From positions 135,550 to 199,549 of the forward strand of contig UYJD01000006.1 in assembly GCA_900618795.1 (NCBI GenBank): DNA of 64,000 nucleotides, read 5' to 3'. Below, one piece after another: positions 52,779 through 64,000 of this stretch. The stretch's first letter is position 1. Each line of letters begins with the position of its first letter. The stretch comes from Cyanodermella asteris (taxonomy: Eukaryota; Ascomycota; Lecanoromycetes; Ostropales; Stictidaceae). The notes under the pieces are model-generated. The model saw nothing but the letters and a program-made list of their open reading frames with translations. It was not told where the DNA came from and did not search any database. Position numbers and translations under genes: made by a program.

Positions 52779-54282
52779 ATGGATTCTTCACCAGGTGCCA
52801 GTGGTGTGGCTTCCGGCATCGGACCATCAGGAGCAGGAGATAATCCATTCGCCAACTTCAGACCATCCGGAATAACATCACGAATTAGTCCAACAGGCTT
52901 TACGGTCAGAACTCCTCTACTACCCTTAGAACTCCAATTCTGACATTCTCCAGGCAGGCATCTTTACCGTCCTCGCGCTATCCATCATAACCATCCTGGC
53001 GCGCGTTGCCCTCCGCCTCCAACGGACAAAATCCCTCTCGCCCGACGACTACTTCCTCATCGTGGCTCTCATAACCCTCATCGGCGCCAGTGCAGTCCAA
53101 CAATACTTCCGCGACGTCACCTATACGACCATCAACGTCGAATCCGGCAACCAGATCCCACCACCCGACTTTGCCCGGAATTCCGTCCTCGAAATCAAAG
53201 TCTTGGATGCAACCAGCGTCCTCCTCTGGACCTCCATCTTCTGCGTCAAATTCTCCTTCCTCTTCTTCTTCCGCAAACTCATCACCCGGGTCCGCACCCT
53301 GCAAATCTACTGGTGGGTCGTCTTCGGCATCGTGCTCCCCTCGGCTCTAGTCTGCATCCCGCTCGGCTTCATCGAGTGTGCGTATTTCGGCGAGGACCTG
53401 CTCGAACACTGTCCCGTCGACTCGCTCATCGCCAAAGAACACATCTATCTGAACGTCACGATCGTGCTGGACATTTTCACCGACGTCCTGATCATATCGC
53501 TCCCCGTGGCGTTGCTGTGGAACGTCAAGATCGATCTGACCAAGAAGCTGACCCTGATCGGCATGTTCGGCCTGAGCGTCGTCATGATCGTCATCGCGCT
53601 GATACGCGTCGCGTTGGCGACGTTGTCGCCCACCATCATCGATACGCCGTGGATCTTCTTCTGGCAGATCATGGAGGCCAGCATCGCGCTCATCATGGTC
53701 TCGGTGTCTGCGTTCCGAGGCCTGTTCGGGCAGAGCGGGAGCAGCAACGGGTACCATAAAGGCGAGGCGTACGCGCGAAACAAAGCGAATCGTGCAGCTG
53801 GTGGGAACAACCGCAACGCCGTCGGTGATGTTGAGAAGGGCCAGAGTCATGTTCGGAAGATCTCGGCGGCGCCGAACCTCAAGGTCCTCCCTTCGGGCGA
53901 TCCTGAGAGGGGCGTGCCGACCATGGTGTCCACCCGGGGGGATTCTTCGAGAGGTGAGAATGGATTCGAGATGAGGGCCGTGTCCCGTCCGGAGAAGAGG
54001 ATGACGACGTACGAGGAACGTCAAAAAGAGCTTCCGACTGCGCCGGGGACCCCAGGCACGCCGGGCATGGGCTATGCGAGGGCGGCAAGTCCGATGACGG
54101 CGAGGTGCTGGTCCGACGCCCCGCCGGTCAAAGATGACAGGCGGCGAAGCCTTTCCAGAGGAGGTAGCCATCACATGAAGGAGAAGGTCAAGCAGATGCG
54201 AGCCAGGAGCCGGACGCCCAGTCTCGGCGAAGCGCTGATCGAAGAGCGAGAAGGACAAGCAGTCCCCAAAGATTGGATCTAA
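52779..54282 (+). CDS. Pth11-like rhodopsin-domain integral membrane protein
   Basis: Two exons, 52779-52904 and 52954-54282 (49-nt intron, GTCAGA donor, TTCTGACA branch, CCAG acceptor), 484 aa. Seven hydrophobic spans lie between about residues 43 and 310, in the pattern of the fungal rhodopsin-domain family: LQRTKSLSPDDYFLIVAL after TM1, KFSFLFFFRKL in TM3, then DIFTDVLIISLPVALLW and the final FWQIMEASIALIMVSVSAFRGLF. No CFEM domain and no signal peptide. The tail of about 170 residues is basic and Ser/Pro-rich and lies in the cytosol. Some relatives (Pth11) sense surfaces in plant pathogens; most are uncharacterised. The donor is unusual (GTCAGA) but the join TGFT|AGIF is in frame. Confidence 0.85.
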
Positions 54283-54417
54283 CATTACGTTACGATGCTT
54301 GTATGAGTATTTTTCCTTGCTTCTCAGTATAAGTATATTCACCGTCTTGTATATATACATCTGTCGATCATCATGCATTTCGTTGTCCAATGTCCTTCTT
54401 TCCCACCGATCCCCTCG

Positions 54418-54993
54418 TCATACGTATACGCTCACGATTACCCCCACCACAGCAGCGACGACCAATAACGTAAGGATCGAGAGCAAGGTGCAACACCACC
54501 ACCTCGAACAGGTCCCCTTCCTCTTCACAACATGCACACCCCCATTCACAGCCGGCGCACGCACACCTTTCTCCAGATCCCCTCCTGCTTGCACCGACTC
54601 AAACGACGGCCGAGTCGGGATGTCGAGCCGCAACTGCGGTCTCCTGCCAGCTTTAGCCATCGACCGGGTATTCTCGCTGCCGTCTCCGTTTGTCACTATC
54701 CCGGTGTCTTGGTATTCGCACGGAGAATGATATGGTGGCGGAATGTACGCGGTGGCGAGTCGTTTGGGAGGAGTCGAGGTTTGCGTGGCTTGTGTGGGGT
54801 TGCTGTAGAAGGCGACGTCGCGGAATTCGGAGTCAGGGATTGAGGCGTCGAAGGGGGAGAGGCCTTGAGACGGGTGGTCGGCGAAGCGGACGGTAGCGGG
54901 TTCGGGGGAAGAGTTATGGTAACATCGTGATGGCGACGGCGATTGCGAGGGGTCGAGAGGCAGAGAACGAGATGTAAGTCGGTGAGAGGCCAT
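54418..54993 (-). CDS. Predicted tail-anchored membrane protein
   Basis: Single exon, 191 aa. Most of the chain is Pro/Ser-rich and looks disordered (SHRLTSRSLPLDPSQSPSPS), with a few conserved-looking pieces (FADHPSQGLSPFDASIPDSEFRD). At the C-terminus, CSRWWCCTLLSILTLLVVAAVVG at about 163-186 makes one membrane span, preceded by basic residues (KRKGT) and leaving only five residues after it. This is the arrangement of a tail-anchored protein, or of a single-span protein with the N-terminus in the cytosol. No known domain. It is convergent with the Pth11-like gene (135 bp). Confidence 0.68.
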   Translation of the reverse strand: MASHRLTSRSLPLDPSQSPSPSRCYHNSSPEPATVRFADHPSQGLSPFDASIPDSEFRDVAFYSNPTQATQTSTPPKRLATAYIPPPYHSPCEYQDTGIVTNGDGSENTRSMAKAGRRPQLRLDIPTRPSFESVQAGGDLEKGVRAPAVNGGVHVVKRKGTCSRWWCCTLLSILTLLVVAAVVGVIVSVYV

Positions 54994-55980
54994 TATTCGT
55001 CTTGCGTCTCTGGGACGATCCGACGATGAAATGGGGTTCGATCGCCTTGCGCCTCAACGATCAGGCTCCGTACGAGGAGCTTGAGGAATCAAATTTGATA
55101 CAAAGGCTCCAGAAGTAAATATATTCTTCGACGACTGAGAAAAGTGCTGAAACGTGGAATGAGATGGGTGAAATTACAATGAGATACACTTGACCGGACC
55201 AACCCCCCTCCTTATATCTCATCCCCAACTCCACGCTCGAGGGCTCTCCAACATCGTGCCTCGCGGCATCTTACGCCACCTCAAGACCAGTCCACGTCCT
55301 TGGACGCGTACGGCCGAGCCGCCGAGCCTCGCTCACTCGTCCCGTCTCGCAACGACCGACAGGACATACCATCGCGCACCTGCCAGTGCTACCGCAGACA
55401 GTACAGTACCTTGGTGCGTCCATTAGTCGCCGCCGCATCGGACACGCTTTAATCGAAAAAAAAAAAAAAAAAAGAATATGCGGTGCGAAATATCAACGAC
55501 CCCGAGTTGGTATAGGTTTTCCTACGGTGCGACCGTGCGCGAAGAATAGAAGAGGAGAGGCGAGGTGGTTTTCTTGGAAGCTGTTGGGGCGGTGTTCAGA
55601 GACTGGCTTGGCGGGGCCTAATGAGCCCTTTTTTCTTGGGAGCCTGATTTGACTGACGTGTTTGGCCACCGGCAGGGTTGTCCTGCGGTTTCGATGCCAG
55701 ATGGGATGAATGCTGATGATCTTTCTGAATTGGTACCCGAGAGCGATTTTATGCGGTGCTCAGACTCGAGCTCGGCTGAGAAGATCAAGTCAGCCCACCT
55801 GAGACGGCCACCATTTTTTCGAGGTATTCACAATACACAAATCTGGTGCTCATTTGTTCATGGACAATTGTAAAGTATTATTATGTATCTCTATGAACTT
55901 TGACGGCCTCTGCAGTCATGTGATATGGCCCTTTCCTTGTTCTAATAACGATTTATCTCGAATCAAAAACAACTTGAATT
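54994..55980. other. Intergenic, 1.0 kb, no gene seen
   Basis: Promoter of the tail-anchored protein gene and 3' region of the ABC transporter gene. An 18-nt A run stands at 55456-55473. It is not flanked by a recognisable retroposed gene or target-site repeat. Confidence 0.4.
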
Positions 55981-58900
55981 TTAGGAAGAAGCGTTGGCAT
56001 CCGCCTTCTCATCAACCGGTGTGGCCTGCTCCTCCTTCTTGTTCTTCTTGCTGTTCTTGGGGACACGTGCGAGCCAGTACACAAAGACAGCACCGAAGAT
56101 ATTGAAGATGATAAAAGCCCAGAGAATGCCAAAGTCGCGCCAGGCGTTGTCGTACGAGACCTGGATGCCCTGCAAGAACTGGTCTGTCGAGCTGATTTGA
56201 CAGTAGCTACAGTCGTGGCCGTCCTCTGTACCGGGAAGCAAGTAGCCAGCGTTCCCGGTCAACTGCCGGTACGGTTGCAGGTACTGGCTGCAAGTCATGT
56301 TGTCAGGCGACGGAAAGTGCAAAACCTCAGCGTCCGAACAAGACGTCGGGGCATCGGCCACCGCAGTGGTCAACAGTCCTTCAATCAGGTACGTAAACGG
56401 CGATACTCGGTACATGAAGATCCAGAAACGGGGTAGCGCGTCGGGTTGCACCAAGACACCGCAGAAGATGAGGGTGAGCGAGAAGGCGAGGTTGGCAATG
56501 TTGCCACCGGTCTCGGCAGTATCAATACCGGCGATGACGAAGAAGGCGAATGTTGCGGAGAAGAGGAGGAATTGCCAGATGAAGAGGAACTCTAGGAAGC
56601 CGCGCAGGTGGACCGAGTTGGATTCGGCGGCGTTGTTGAAGAGACCGATGGGGTAGTACCAGCAGAAGTAGATGAGGACAGCGCTGAGTGTGGACCACGG
56701 AAGCTCAACGATGATGTTGGTGAGGACGAAGGCCTTCCAAGAGTACGTCTTGGACGGTCGTTCACGCACTTCGTAGAGGTCGCGCTGGGTGACGAAGAGA
56801 GGCATGATTTGCTGGACGAGCTGGCCGAAGATGGTCATGAGCATGAAGACACCGAACATTTGGTTCTGGAGACCTTGTTGAGTGTTTTCTTCCCGGAAGA
56901 AAGAGAAACCGATGAAGAGACCGACAGCAATGCAGAGAAGCAGCTTCGAGTAGATGTACGAGGGGGTACGCCAGTATTGCTCGAAGACGCGCTTCTGCAC
57001 CTCCCAGTATTGTGTCATTAACGACGCAGCAAATTCGCGGTAGTCAGCCTTGTTCTTGGGGTCCGATGCGGGTCTGGTCTCCTTCGGTCGCTCATTGCGA
57101 AGTTCGGCCAGGTGAGCGTGGACCTCCTGGAGCTCCTTGCTATCTCTCCATGTCTGGTGCCAGTCGATGTCAGTGGAAGTACCAGGCGCAGCACCAATGA
57201 CTTCGAGCATCCATTCGGCAGGGTTGACACCTGGTGCAAGTTTGCTGGCGCCGTTGCGCTCAAAGTAGTTCGAAAGAGTCTCGGAGTTGTTGCCAATGGG
57301 ACCGAAGTAGACAGTCTTACCACCAGCGGCAAGGAAGAGCAGGCGGTCGAAACGCTGGAAGAGCATAGCCGAGGGCTGATGGATTGTGCAAAGAATAGCT
57401 TGGCCGTTCTTGGTGAGTTTTTCCAAAAGATCAAGGATAGACCAGGAAGTTTGCGAGTCCAGACCAGAAGTCGGCTCATCGAGGAAAAGCAGAAGCTCAG
57501 GCTTAGCTGCCATCTCGACAGCGATGGTTAGGCGCTTTCGCTGCTCAACGTTCAACCCTTCACCTGCAACGCCAACAATGGCATCGGCATATTCCTCCAT
57601 CTCGAGAAGCTTGATGACCTCGTCAACATAGGCAAGCTTTTCGCTGCGAGGCACAGCGGCCGGCTGTCTAAGCAATGCCGAGAAGTTGAGAGCCTCACGA
57701 ACCGTTGCGGTGGAAAGATGAACGTCTTGTTGCTTGACATAACCTGTCTTGCGCTGGAAGGATTCGTCGCGCTGTCGACCGTCAACCAGCATCTCGCCAG
57801 AAATGACACCCATTGTGACTCGAGATGCCAGAACGTCAAGTAGAGTTGTCTTGCCGGCACCGGAGACACCCATCAGGGCAGTCATGGTACCCGGCTTGAC
57901 CCAGCCGTCAACGTGATCGAGAATGCGTCTTGGTTCGCCCTTGATCTTGATGTCGTAGCAAACGTCTTTCCAAGAGAAAATGGCAGTCTGTTTCTGGATG
58001 ACAGCTCCAACGTCCATCTCACGGCGAGACTTCTCCAGTTGCAGACGTGTGTCTTGACGGGCAAGCTCGGGGTCCTCCTTGCCACCCTTGTTAGCGATCA
58101 GCGATGCGGGAATGTGACCACGGCGGAAGACCAGAACTTCGCCCTTGCTCTTCTTGGCAGAGATGAACTCTGCAGCAGCCAGGTACATGCACATGAGACC
58201 GACCATGAAGGCCCAAAGAATGCCGTAGTTGCGCCATTTGTGGTTGGCGTAGTACTCGTAGTTGGCGATATAGGCATCTCCGCTTACGGAGCTCTGTCCA
58301 GCGACAGCACCTGTTGTACCGCAGATCTGGTACCTCGCGTCACCATAGCTGGGCCCGGCAGGCACATACATCGAACACTCGAACTCGCGTCCCGAGAATT
58401 CGTTGACCATGAGTGCCTCGAACCCAAAAGCGACTGGGTCGAGGTAGTTGATCCAGCGTGCCCAGCCCTTCATGTAGGGAATGGTGATGGCGAAACCGGT
58501 ATAGATGACAATAGCGAGGATGAGCACAGCTGCAGGGGCTAAAGCTTGCGACAGCGTCCGTGAAACGGAACCGACCGTGCGGAAAAGCATGCTCATGACC
58601 AGAGTCAGAGTAAAGGTGACCAGCAGGAAAAAGAAGAAGGCGCCTGGCTCACGTCGCAGGTTCGTCATGAAGTACAGACACAAGTTGAAAGCTATGGCGT
58701 TAAGCACCTTGTACGGGATATCTGTCAACATTGACGCAAAGGCCTCGGCAGACGGATGGTAAAGGGCATATCGGGTGTGCTTTTCGACAATTGGTCGTTG
58801 TGCGTAAAGCGTCAGGATCTCGAGGGCGGAACCAAAGGCGTTGATGAGAATGGCGAAGAAGAGCAAGGCGCCGCGAGAGTAGAAGGAAGCGGTGGTAGGT

Positions 58901-60537
58901 TGGAGGTTGTAGAAGATGGAGCCGATGACAAGAGCCATGGCAAAGTTACCGAAAAGCTGGGTAAAGGTCAAGGACGGATCTGCCACGAGTCGCTTGAATC
59001 CACGCCACACGCAGAACTTGACCTGAGCGCCGTAGCTGAGGGTGTATGGCGACTTGAGACGTTGGTGCTTGGATTGCTGCTGCTTCCTGGATTCCTGGAA
59101 GCTCTTCAGATCCTGGCCACCAACCGGGTGGTCCTGGTCGTATTGGTCAATTTCCTTGAGCAACGCTTTGCGTTCCTGGCTCTCCTTCCATCTGGCAGCA
59201 AAGTCCTCTGGTGTGCGAGGAACCTTGTTCTCCCAACCAGGGCGAATGACGCGCTCAGCCGGGCTGGTCATGGATGTGAGGAAATCGGCATCGGTTTGTC
59301 GGTCAGGGCAGTCGAAGCCCATTGCCTCGAAATAGGCACGTGCTTCGGTTGTCTTGCCAAAGTAGATCTGGTAGCCCTCGTACAAGACGATGGCCTTGTC
59401 GAAGTAGTCATAGGCGGCTTGCGGTGCTTGGTATATGGCCACAGCTGCGGTGCTACCGGCGAGCTCGGTCGAAATGCGCAAGGTTTTGCAGAACTCGATG
59501 GCATTGGCGGAGTCGAGACCACGAGTCGAGTTATCCCAGCACTGCAGCGGAGAGCCTGACAAGCAAGCTTCGGCAATGGAGACACGCTTGCGCTCACCGC
59601 CCGAGACTCCACGTACAAAGTCGTTGCCGACCTTGGTGTTCACAGTGTGGCGGATACCGAACGTGGCCATGACGACGTCCTTCAGGTGCTCTGCGAATTG
59701 ATGCTGAGTCAGGCCACCGGGAACGTTTCGGGGAGCACGAGCGCGTGCAGCAAATGTGAGGGTATCACCAACGGTCAACATGGGGAAGTGCACATCCTGC
59801 TCGGCTGTGTAGATGGCCTCGCCACGGAAGTCATGGTGCATCTGTTCGAAGCTGATGCCCTGGTAGTTGACGTTGGACTCATCAGACAGGCTGTAGCCAT
59901 GCGTCTCGCCCGCCACCGTCTTCAAGAATGTAGAGCAACCTGAGCCGGGAGGACCGAGCACGACCAGCATCTCACCGGCATGCACAACGCCTTCGAAGTT
60001 TCGCAAAATGTCTACTCTTCGACCCTTCTGGCCCACCAGCCGCCTGGCAAGACCGTTGAGCTTCAATGGGGCGTTTCCAACGGTCATCTGGTAGTCGGTC
60101 GCTTCGCTGTAGCCATAGGCTGACAGATTCTTGAAGGCAAAGCCTGCCGTTCTGGTCTTGGTCTCGTCCGAGGTGAGCTTGATCATGCTCTTCACCCACG
60201 CTCTTGCGCTGAATTTGTCAGAGGTCGGATCGATGATGGCAGGCTTGTCGGCGTCGAAGGGGTTGCCGTGGCCATCTGAAACGGATTTGGAGGAAAATAC
60301 GCGAGCCAATTCTCGTACGTTCTTCTCGCCGCCATCGTCGGAGGAGCTGCTAGAAATGTCCTGGTGGTCGCCTCGATCCTCGCGGGCCTCGTTCAGGTCC
60401 TTCTGCACGGCGCCTTGGCCAGCAGAGTGGCCGGCGTTCCAATTGTTGTGTTGCGAGTTGATGCGCTGCGGGCCGCCGGCGCCAGAAGTTTCGACTGTGC
60501 GGTCATAGGCGGTGGTGAAGTTACCCACGAGAGACAT
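55981..60537 (-). CDS. PDR-type ABC transporter (ABCG full transporter)
   Basis: Single exon, 1518 aa, with the reverse (NBD-TMD)2 order of the Pdr5/Cdr1 family. NBD1: Walker [14 protein letters not shown] (about 193-205, with the family's Cys in place of Lys), signature [13 protein letters not shown] near 310, degenerate Walker [14 protein letters not shown]. First TMD at about 510-790. NBD2: [15 protein letters not shown] near 889 (normal Lys), signature [16 protein letters not shown] and [12 protein letters not shown] near 1017. Second TMD at about 1190-1490. Asymmetric NBDs are normal for this group. It sits in the plasma membrane and exports lipophilic compounds, azoles or its own metabolites; substrate unknown. 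The terpene synthase 2 kb upstream makes product export a possibility. No intron is needed. Confidence 0.95.
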   Translation of the reverse strand: MSLVGNFTTAYDRTVETSGAGGPQRINSQHNNWNAGHSAGQGAVQKDLNEAREDRGDHQDISSSSSDDGGEKNVRELARVFSSKSVSDGHGNPFDADKPAIIDPTSDKFSARAWVKSMIKLTSDETKTRTAGFAFKNLSAYGYSEATDYQMTVGNAPLKLNGLARRLVGQKGRRVDILRNFEGVVHAGEMLVVLGPPGSGCSTFLKTVAGETHGYSLSDESNVNYQGISFEQMHHDFRGEAIYTAEQDVHFPMLTVGDTLTFAARARAPRNVPGGLTQHQFAEHLKDVVMATFGIRHTVNTKVGNDFVRGVSGGERKRVSIAEACLSGSPLQCWDNSTRGLDSANAIEFCKTLRISTELAGSTAAVAIYQAPQAAYDYFDKAIVLYEGYQIYFGKTTEARAYFEAMGFDCPDRQTDADFLTSMTSPAERVIRPGWENKVPRTPEDFAARWKESQERKALLKEIDQYDQDHPVGGQDLKSFQESRKQQQSKHQRLKSPYTLSYGAQVKFCVWRGFKRLVADPSLTFTQLFGNFAMALVIGSIFYNLQPTTASFYSRGALLFFAILINAFGSALEILTLYAQRPIVEKHTRYALYHPSAEAFASMLTDIPYKVLNAIAFNLCLYFMTNLRREPGAFFFFLLVTFTLTLVMSMLFRTVGSVSRTLSQALAPAAVLILAIVIYTGFAITIPYMKGWARWINYLDPVAFGFEALMVNEFSGREFECSMYVPAGPSYGDARYQICGTTGAVAGQSSVSGDAYIANYEYYANHKWRNYGILWAFMVGLMCMYLAAAEFISAKKSKGEVLVFRRGHIPASLIANKGGKEDPELARQDTRLQLEKSRREMDVGAVIQKQTAIFSWKDVCYDIKIKGEPRRILDHVDGWVKPGTMTALMGVSGAGKTTLLDVLASRVTMGVISGEMLVDGRQRDESFQRKTGYVKQQDVHLSTATVREALNFSALLRQPAAVPRSEKLAYVDEVIKLLEMEEYADAIVGVAGEGLNVEQRKRLTIAVEMAAKPELLLFLDEPTSGLDSQTSWSILDLLEKLTKNGQAILCTIHQPSAMLFQRFDRLLFLAAGGKTVYFGPIGNNSETLSNYFERNGASKLAPGVNPAEWMLEVIGAAPGTSTDIDWHQTWRDSKELQEVHAHLAELRNERPKETRPASDPKNKADYREFAASLMTQYWEVQKRVFEQYWRTPSYIYSKLLLCIAVGLFIGFSFFREENTQQGLQNQMFGVFMLMTIFGQLVQQIMPLFVTQRDLYEVRERPSKTYSWKAFVLTNIIVELPWSTLSAVLIYFCWYYPIGLFNNAAESNSVHLRGFLEFLFIWQFLLFSATFAFFVIAGIDTAETGGNIANLAFSLTLIFCGVLVQPDALPRFWIFMYRVSPFTYLIEGLLTTAVADAPTSCSDAEVLHFPSPDNMTCSQYLQPYRQLTGNAGYLLPGTEDGHDCSYCQISSTDQFLQGIQVSYDNAWRDFGILWAFIIFNIFGAVFVYWLARVPKNSKKNKKEEQATPVDEKADANASS

Positions 60538-62516
60538 TGTGGAGTGGTGTTGCCTGCGGGCACGTCTCTCTAGATAAGGAGGAGAAGCGTGTCACGGCGG
60601 TCACCTACAGCGAAACTATTCCAACAAGGACGAGTACGAAGGCACAGACGAAGCAAAGTATTATGTACAGAATGCAAAGGCGCAATGCAGACGAAAGGCA
60701 GAATCCCGACTCGGCACGTCAGCCAAGTACACAGGCGGCTGGCCAGGCTACGGCGCTCCGAGCAGTGGAATTGTGCAGGCGAGCCAGCTGGTAAATACGA
60801 AATACGAGCGAAGGCGCCCTATGGGTCTGCATGTGCCAAAAGCTTATCAGTGGCGAACGAGGGACTGTCGGAGCAGCATCAGCCCGATCGGGGAGCCTAT
60901 GCACACTTTGTGAAACCACTTACGCCCAATCCAAGGGCAAGTCTCAGACCGGCAAGACGAGACGAGTAATGTCCTTTCGTCATTATTGTTATTTGTCCGC
61001 TTGGCCTTTTTGTGAAAATGAGACGCAGCAGCGCGCGCAACGTTCTGGTTATGTTTGTCGGCACACTATTACTCCGAGGCACTTAATTACCTGTACCGCT
61101 CGATGAACGAGAAGGATGTCAAGTTCGTCCCCCTGTATAATAATAACTTGCATCTCCAGCTCGTCCGCCATCGTACTACTGTTCGATGCCTCGTGCAAGA
61201 TGCCATGCACCGGACTGCCGGGTCGTTTCACGTCTGAAGCATACGGCGGCATCCCAATCGCCAATTCCCACTTACTTTGCGCCGTTCCTGCTCGTTTTCG
61301 TATTTATCTCATTATTAATCCTCTTGAATCTCGTCGGTCGTCGATCTTCCCCGCGGGTCCATCTCGGAGTCCTCGCCAGTCCGACATGACCCAGGGTACA
61401 GTACGAGAATTTGAATTGCTTCCATAATCTGTCGCTCCACAGCAAAGGGACTTCTGCCTTTCGACTCGTCTCCTTGCTCGGCGGCGCGTCGGCCATGCCG
61501 GTTGCCGTTGCGTATTATTCAGCCCTCATTTTATCGCGTTGGCTTCTCGAAATCACTTCCACCAGAGCTTGGCGACACATATGGTACAGTACTGCTAACG
61601 ATGTTTATCTTGTTCCAGGCATACTCAAACTACAGCACTGATTGACCGGCTAGTCGCCACCGGCGCCAATGCCGGTCGATCAAGTATGTCAGCGTTTTGA
61701 CTTGGCAGCCCTGAACGCTTTGTCCGAGCCTCTCACGATCGCTGTGCGTACAGATTCACTGGTCCGCCGTTGCGCCACGTAGAGCGCCCTCTGGAGCAAT
61801 TTCAAGCCCGAAAGACCGCCTCCGCCATGTGCGCTCGCCCGCTAGTCTGTTCAATCTGTTGTCAAAACGTATGCCAAGGGGACAAATCGGAGACGTTGGA
61901 AGAGCCAGAAGCATCCATCGTAACTCGTACATGGTCTGGGGGTCTGAGAAAAAGTTTGTGCGGGAGATCGTCTCACATCATCAGCCTTTCGCTCTCGGTT
62001 TCGTGCGACGATGCACGAAAAAGTGGCTTCAAGCCCCTCGCGTCATGCCGCCTCGACTTCATATCTTGACCAACGCCCCCTAATGGAGACCGTGAGCATC
62101 GCTTTGTGATACCGACGCCACGACTTTGCTTCTTGACAATGATGGAAAGTCTCACTGAAGTTTGTTTTGCGCCCTCGGGCGATTCTCGTCTCTACCTGTC
62201 TCGCGGCAACATGCTCTTCCTCAACTGCCACATGCGATGCTGACGATCAATTCGTGAGACGAGCGCCAGCTTACACCCTGGAATCTCGTTGCGTCACGCT
62301 ATCTAAGCCTTATGACAGACAGTCGGGACTTGGTGGTCCCTCATTACGTTCCCATGATCTTCGGAGGAATCTGAGCTTGGACTAAACAACCATATAGGGC
62401 GGCTTGTGACTGTAATAATCTATGCTATGCGGCACTGACTCGCTTTAGGAGACTCGGTCGATATGAGCAATGTCCCCCATGCTGATGAGGTCCGTGTCCA
62501 AAGCTGAGAATGCCAG
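60538..62516. other. Intergenic, 2.0 kb, no gene seen
   Basis: Long upstream region of the PDR transporter plus the 3' region of the terpene synthase. Such long promoters are common for regulated transporters. Frames up to 126 codons have no domain. I could not point to a clear binding site for a pleiotropic-drug-resistance regulator. Confidence 0.4.
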
Positions 62517-63578
62517 CTATTTAAGATAGCCGGGATGCTCCAGAAGAGTCACGATAGACGTCTTCTTCACCTCCTCGCCGTTCGAAAAGTACCTCCCACT
62601 CCGAAAGCTCCAATGCAGATTCGCGCAGACAATGTTCCAAATGCCCTCAATGTACTGCTCGACCTCCGAATCGACCTTGTCGCCCCAAGACGGCACCGCC
62701 TTCCTCGCTTCCTTCCACCGCACGATCCTAGACTCCAGCATGTCTCCCACGGCATCGAAGGCCGCCTGCGCTCCCAAGCCCTGCATCCTGTGGGCGACCA
62801 CCAAGTTGTGAGGCACGCCTTCAATCTCCTCCTTGCGATACGACAGCAAGTCGTTGTGGATCGTGACGAAATCGGATCCGAGCCTCTGGAACTCCTGGAT
62901 CACCGGGCTCTCGAAGACCTCGTCGGGGATCGTCAGGCCGTTGGCGTACTCGTACAGCGCCATCAGCGGGGTGACGCCGGCGGAGTGGCTTCTGACCAGG
63001 AGCATGGCCTCGGGCTCTGGGAACATGTCAATGGCGCGTGCTTCGACGTGCTTGATGGCGCCGGTCGTGTATTCTCCCATCGATTTCACGAATCGGCGCT
63101 GGACGCCTGCGGTCGAAGCTTCGACGAGTCGATTCCAGACCGTGTCGTGCCAGAGCACGATTTGAGGGCGGAAGCGCTGCTGCTTTTGTGCAAGTCCGTC
63201 CTTCTGCATTGGAGCCATCAGATCTTCAATCAGCATTTTTGCCTGCATGGGGTCGTTGCTGTATTCTCCGTTGTCGAGGATGTCGTCGAATGGAAAGACC
63301 CACGATCCCCAGTCGACGTTGGTCATGAATTTTTCGAGCTTTGCGTCTGGGACGGCGACGGCGGTGAAATACGCAAAGTCGCACCTCGTGATCGTTGCGT
63401 GCATCTTTCGGTCGAAGCTGCAAAATTCCGTGATCGCATCTGCCTGTGAGGCGCGAAGCGATTCGTAGTGAGGGTTTATGCGCGGCTCAGACGCCGGGAA
63501 GAAGCCGAAAAGAGCTGGGAGTCGAACCGAGATGCGTTTGGGACCAGCGCCACGGAGGTGCTGTTCTGTCATATCCAT
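62517..63578 (-). CDS. Class I terpene synthase (sesquiterpene-cyclase-like)
   Basis: Single exon, 353 aa from the ATG at 63578. All signature elements of a working class I enzyme are present: the Asp-rich motif DDILD at 98-102, a pyrophosphate-sensing Arg at 196 (LLVRSHSAG), the NSE triad N242-D-L-L-S246-Y-R-K-E250, and the RY pair 329-330. EYANGLTIPDEV is typical of fungal monofunctional cyclases. There is no prenyltransferase domain, so the likely substrate is farnesyl (or geranyl) diphosphate from the host. Product cannot be predicted by eye. The start is supported by a TATAAAAG 54-61 nt upstream, which also excludes longer versions from non-ATG codons. A second ATG lies two codons later. 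It shares strand and neighbourhood with the PDR transporter. Confidence 0.92.
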   Translation of the reverse strand: MDMTEQHLRGAGPKRISVRLPALFGFFPASEPRINPHYESLRASQADAITEFCSFDRKMHATITRCDFAYFTAVAVPDAKLEKFMTNVDWGSWVFPFDDILDNGEYSNDPMQAKMLIEDLMAPMQKDGLAQKQQRFRPQIVLWHDTVWNRLVEASTAGVQRRFVKSMGEYTTGAIKHVEARAIDMFPEPEAMLLVRSHSAGVTPLMALYEYANGLTIPDEVFESPVIQEFQRLGSDFVTIHNDLLSYRKEEIEGVPHNLVVAHRMQGLGAQAAFDAVGDMLESRIVRWKEARKAVPSWGDKVDSEVEQYIEGIWNIVCANLHWSFRSGRYFSNGEEVKKTSIVTLLEHPGYLK

Positions 63579-64000
63579 TGGATCAGGTGTTTGCTCATGT
63601 GATTCAGCTGTCCCGAGAACGAAGCCGAGGACTTTTATAACGAGCGGAAACCCGAGCAAATTTCTCTTGTCAATCAGGGTGAGTCAGTATGATTGGGACC
63701 TCAGTTTCTTGGAAGGAACAGGCATTCACCATGTGGAATCGGCGAGCCCAGCCTGCTTTTATGACGATAAGCATGCTGCCCTTCACGTCTTTGGCGATTC
63801 GAGCTTGTCCGTCACAGTCCGTCATTGTCTTCGGCATCGTTCACACTGTCTTGGAGAAGACAAGGTGAAGCGGCTTTGGGGAAATTGAAGTGAGGCGAGC
63901 AGTGGAACTTGTCAGCGCTGGCCCCATGAGTTCATTGATCTCGAAGAGAACATGTCTCGCAGCCCGCTTTGTTCTTATACCAAGCAGGATGCAATGTTCG
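63579..64000. other. Upstream region of the terpene synthase, to the window end
   Basis: 422 bp. The proximal part has the TATA box. A plus-strand frame at 63478-63888 overlaps the terpene synthase antisense and is not credible. Nothing else is seen before the edge. Confidence 0.4.
63632..63639 (-). promoter_or_regulatory. TATA box (TATAAAAG) of the terpene synthase
   Basis: TATAAAAG on the minus strand, 54-61 nt before the ATG at 63578. It would give a very short leader and argues for the first ATG of the reading frame as the start. Confidence 0.55.

Noticed and set aside
55456-55473. 18-nt A run as the tail of a retroposed element
   Set aside because: No gene or element body upstream of it and no flanking target-site repeat.
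62535-63449. 304-codon open frame on the plus strand
   Set aside because: Exactly antisense to the terpene synthase, which has all catalytic motifs; composition (His/Arg/Asp-rich) is that of a mirror frame.
63512-63528. GGTTCGACTCC on the minus strand, a perfect B-box string
   Set aside because: It lies inside the terpene synthase coding sequence (VRLP) and no tRNA can be folded around it.

Overview
The window looks like a nuclear scaffold of a filamentous ascomycete (Pezizomycotina). Introns are short (about 48 to 95 nt), with GTAAGT/GTGAGT-like donors, CTRAC/CTGAC-like branch points and C/TAG acceptors. Genes are compact and independently transcribed on both strands. The families present (striatin, Ppg1, a PDR-type ABC transporter, a Pth11-like rhodopsin-domain protein, a fungal terpene synthase) fit this group. 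I cannot name the genus. One run of Ns (34605-34896) marks an assembly gap. I found no convincing tRNA, rRNA, CRISPR, retroelement or DNA transposon.

Layout. 1-7.4 kb is a dense housekeeping block: 5' part of the DEAD-box helicase DBP4, the spliceosomal J-protein Spf31/DNAJC8, the H2A.Z chaperone CHZ1 (with a 10-nt micro-exon), the twin-CX9C protein EMI1, and the mitochondrial inner-membrane protein YME2. A 3.4-kb gene-poor stretch leads to an MCT-like MFS transporter (10.8-12.7 kb). An unrecognised 697-aa protein and an Ark1/Prk1/Akl1-type kinase follow, up to 19 kb. 19.7-25.8 kb holds small or accessory genes: a four-TM protein, a DUF1330-like protein, a coiled-coil protein, a class-1A-like dihydroorotate dehydrogenase and a secreted lysozyme-like protein. 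27.4-32.8 kb holds an alpha/beta hydrolase whose nucleophile is Asn instead of Ser, a decayed class I fructose-bisphosphate aldolase, and a six-exon NADP-dependent alcohol dehydrogenase. 33.8-35.7 kb holds two diverged paralogues on either side of the gap.

36.6-49.7 kb is a second conserved block: striatin, a GPI-type Ala/Ser/Gly-rich wall protein, UPF3 (nonsense-mediated decay), PPG1 phosphatase, VPS24 (ESCRT-III) and the Hsp90 co-chaperone p23. Striatin and Ppg1-type phosphatases are parts of the STRIPAK/Far complex, and here they lie about 7 kb apart. The last 14 kb are more accessory: a 3-kb gene-poor stretch, a Pth11-like membrane protein, a tail-anchored protein, a full PDR multidrug transporter and an intact class I terpene synthase. 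The last two may be the edge of a terpene gene cluster running past the window end.

Most interesting observations: the aldolase remnant with three independent defects; the Ser-to-Asn hydrolase; the CHZ1 micro-exon with tandem acceptors; the terpene synthase/PDR pair; the class-1A DHODH relative; and a degenerate 12-bp minisatellite found at two distant places. I did not find a clearly new multi-gene system.
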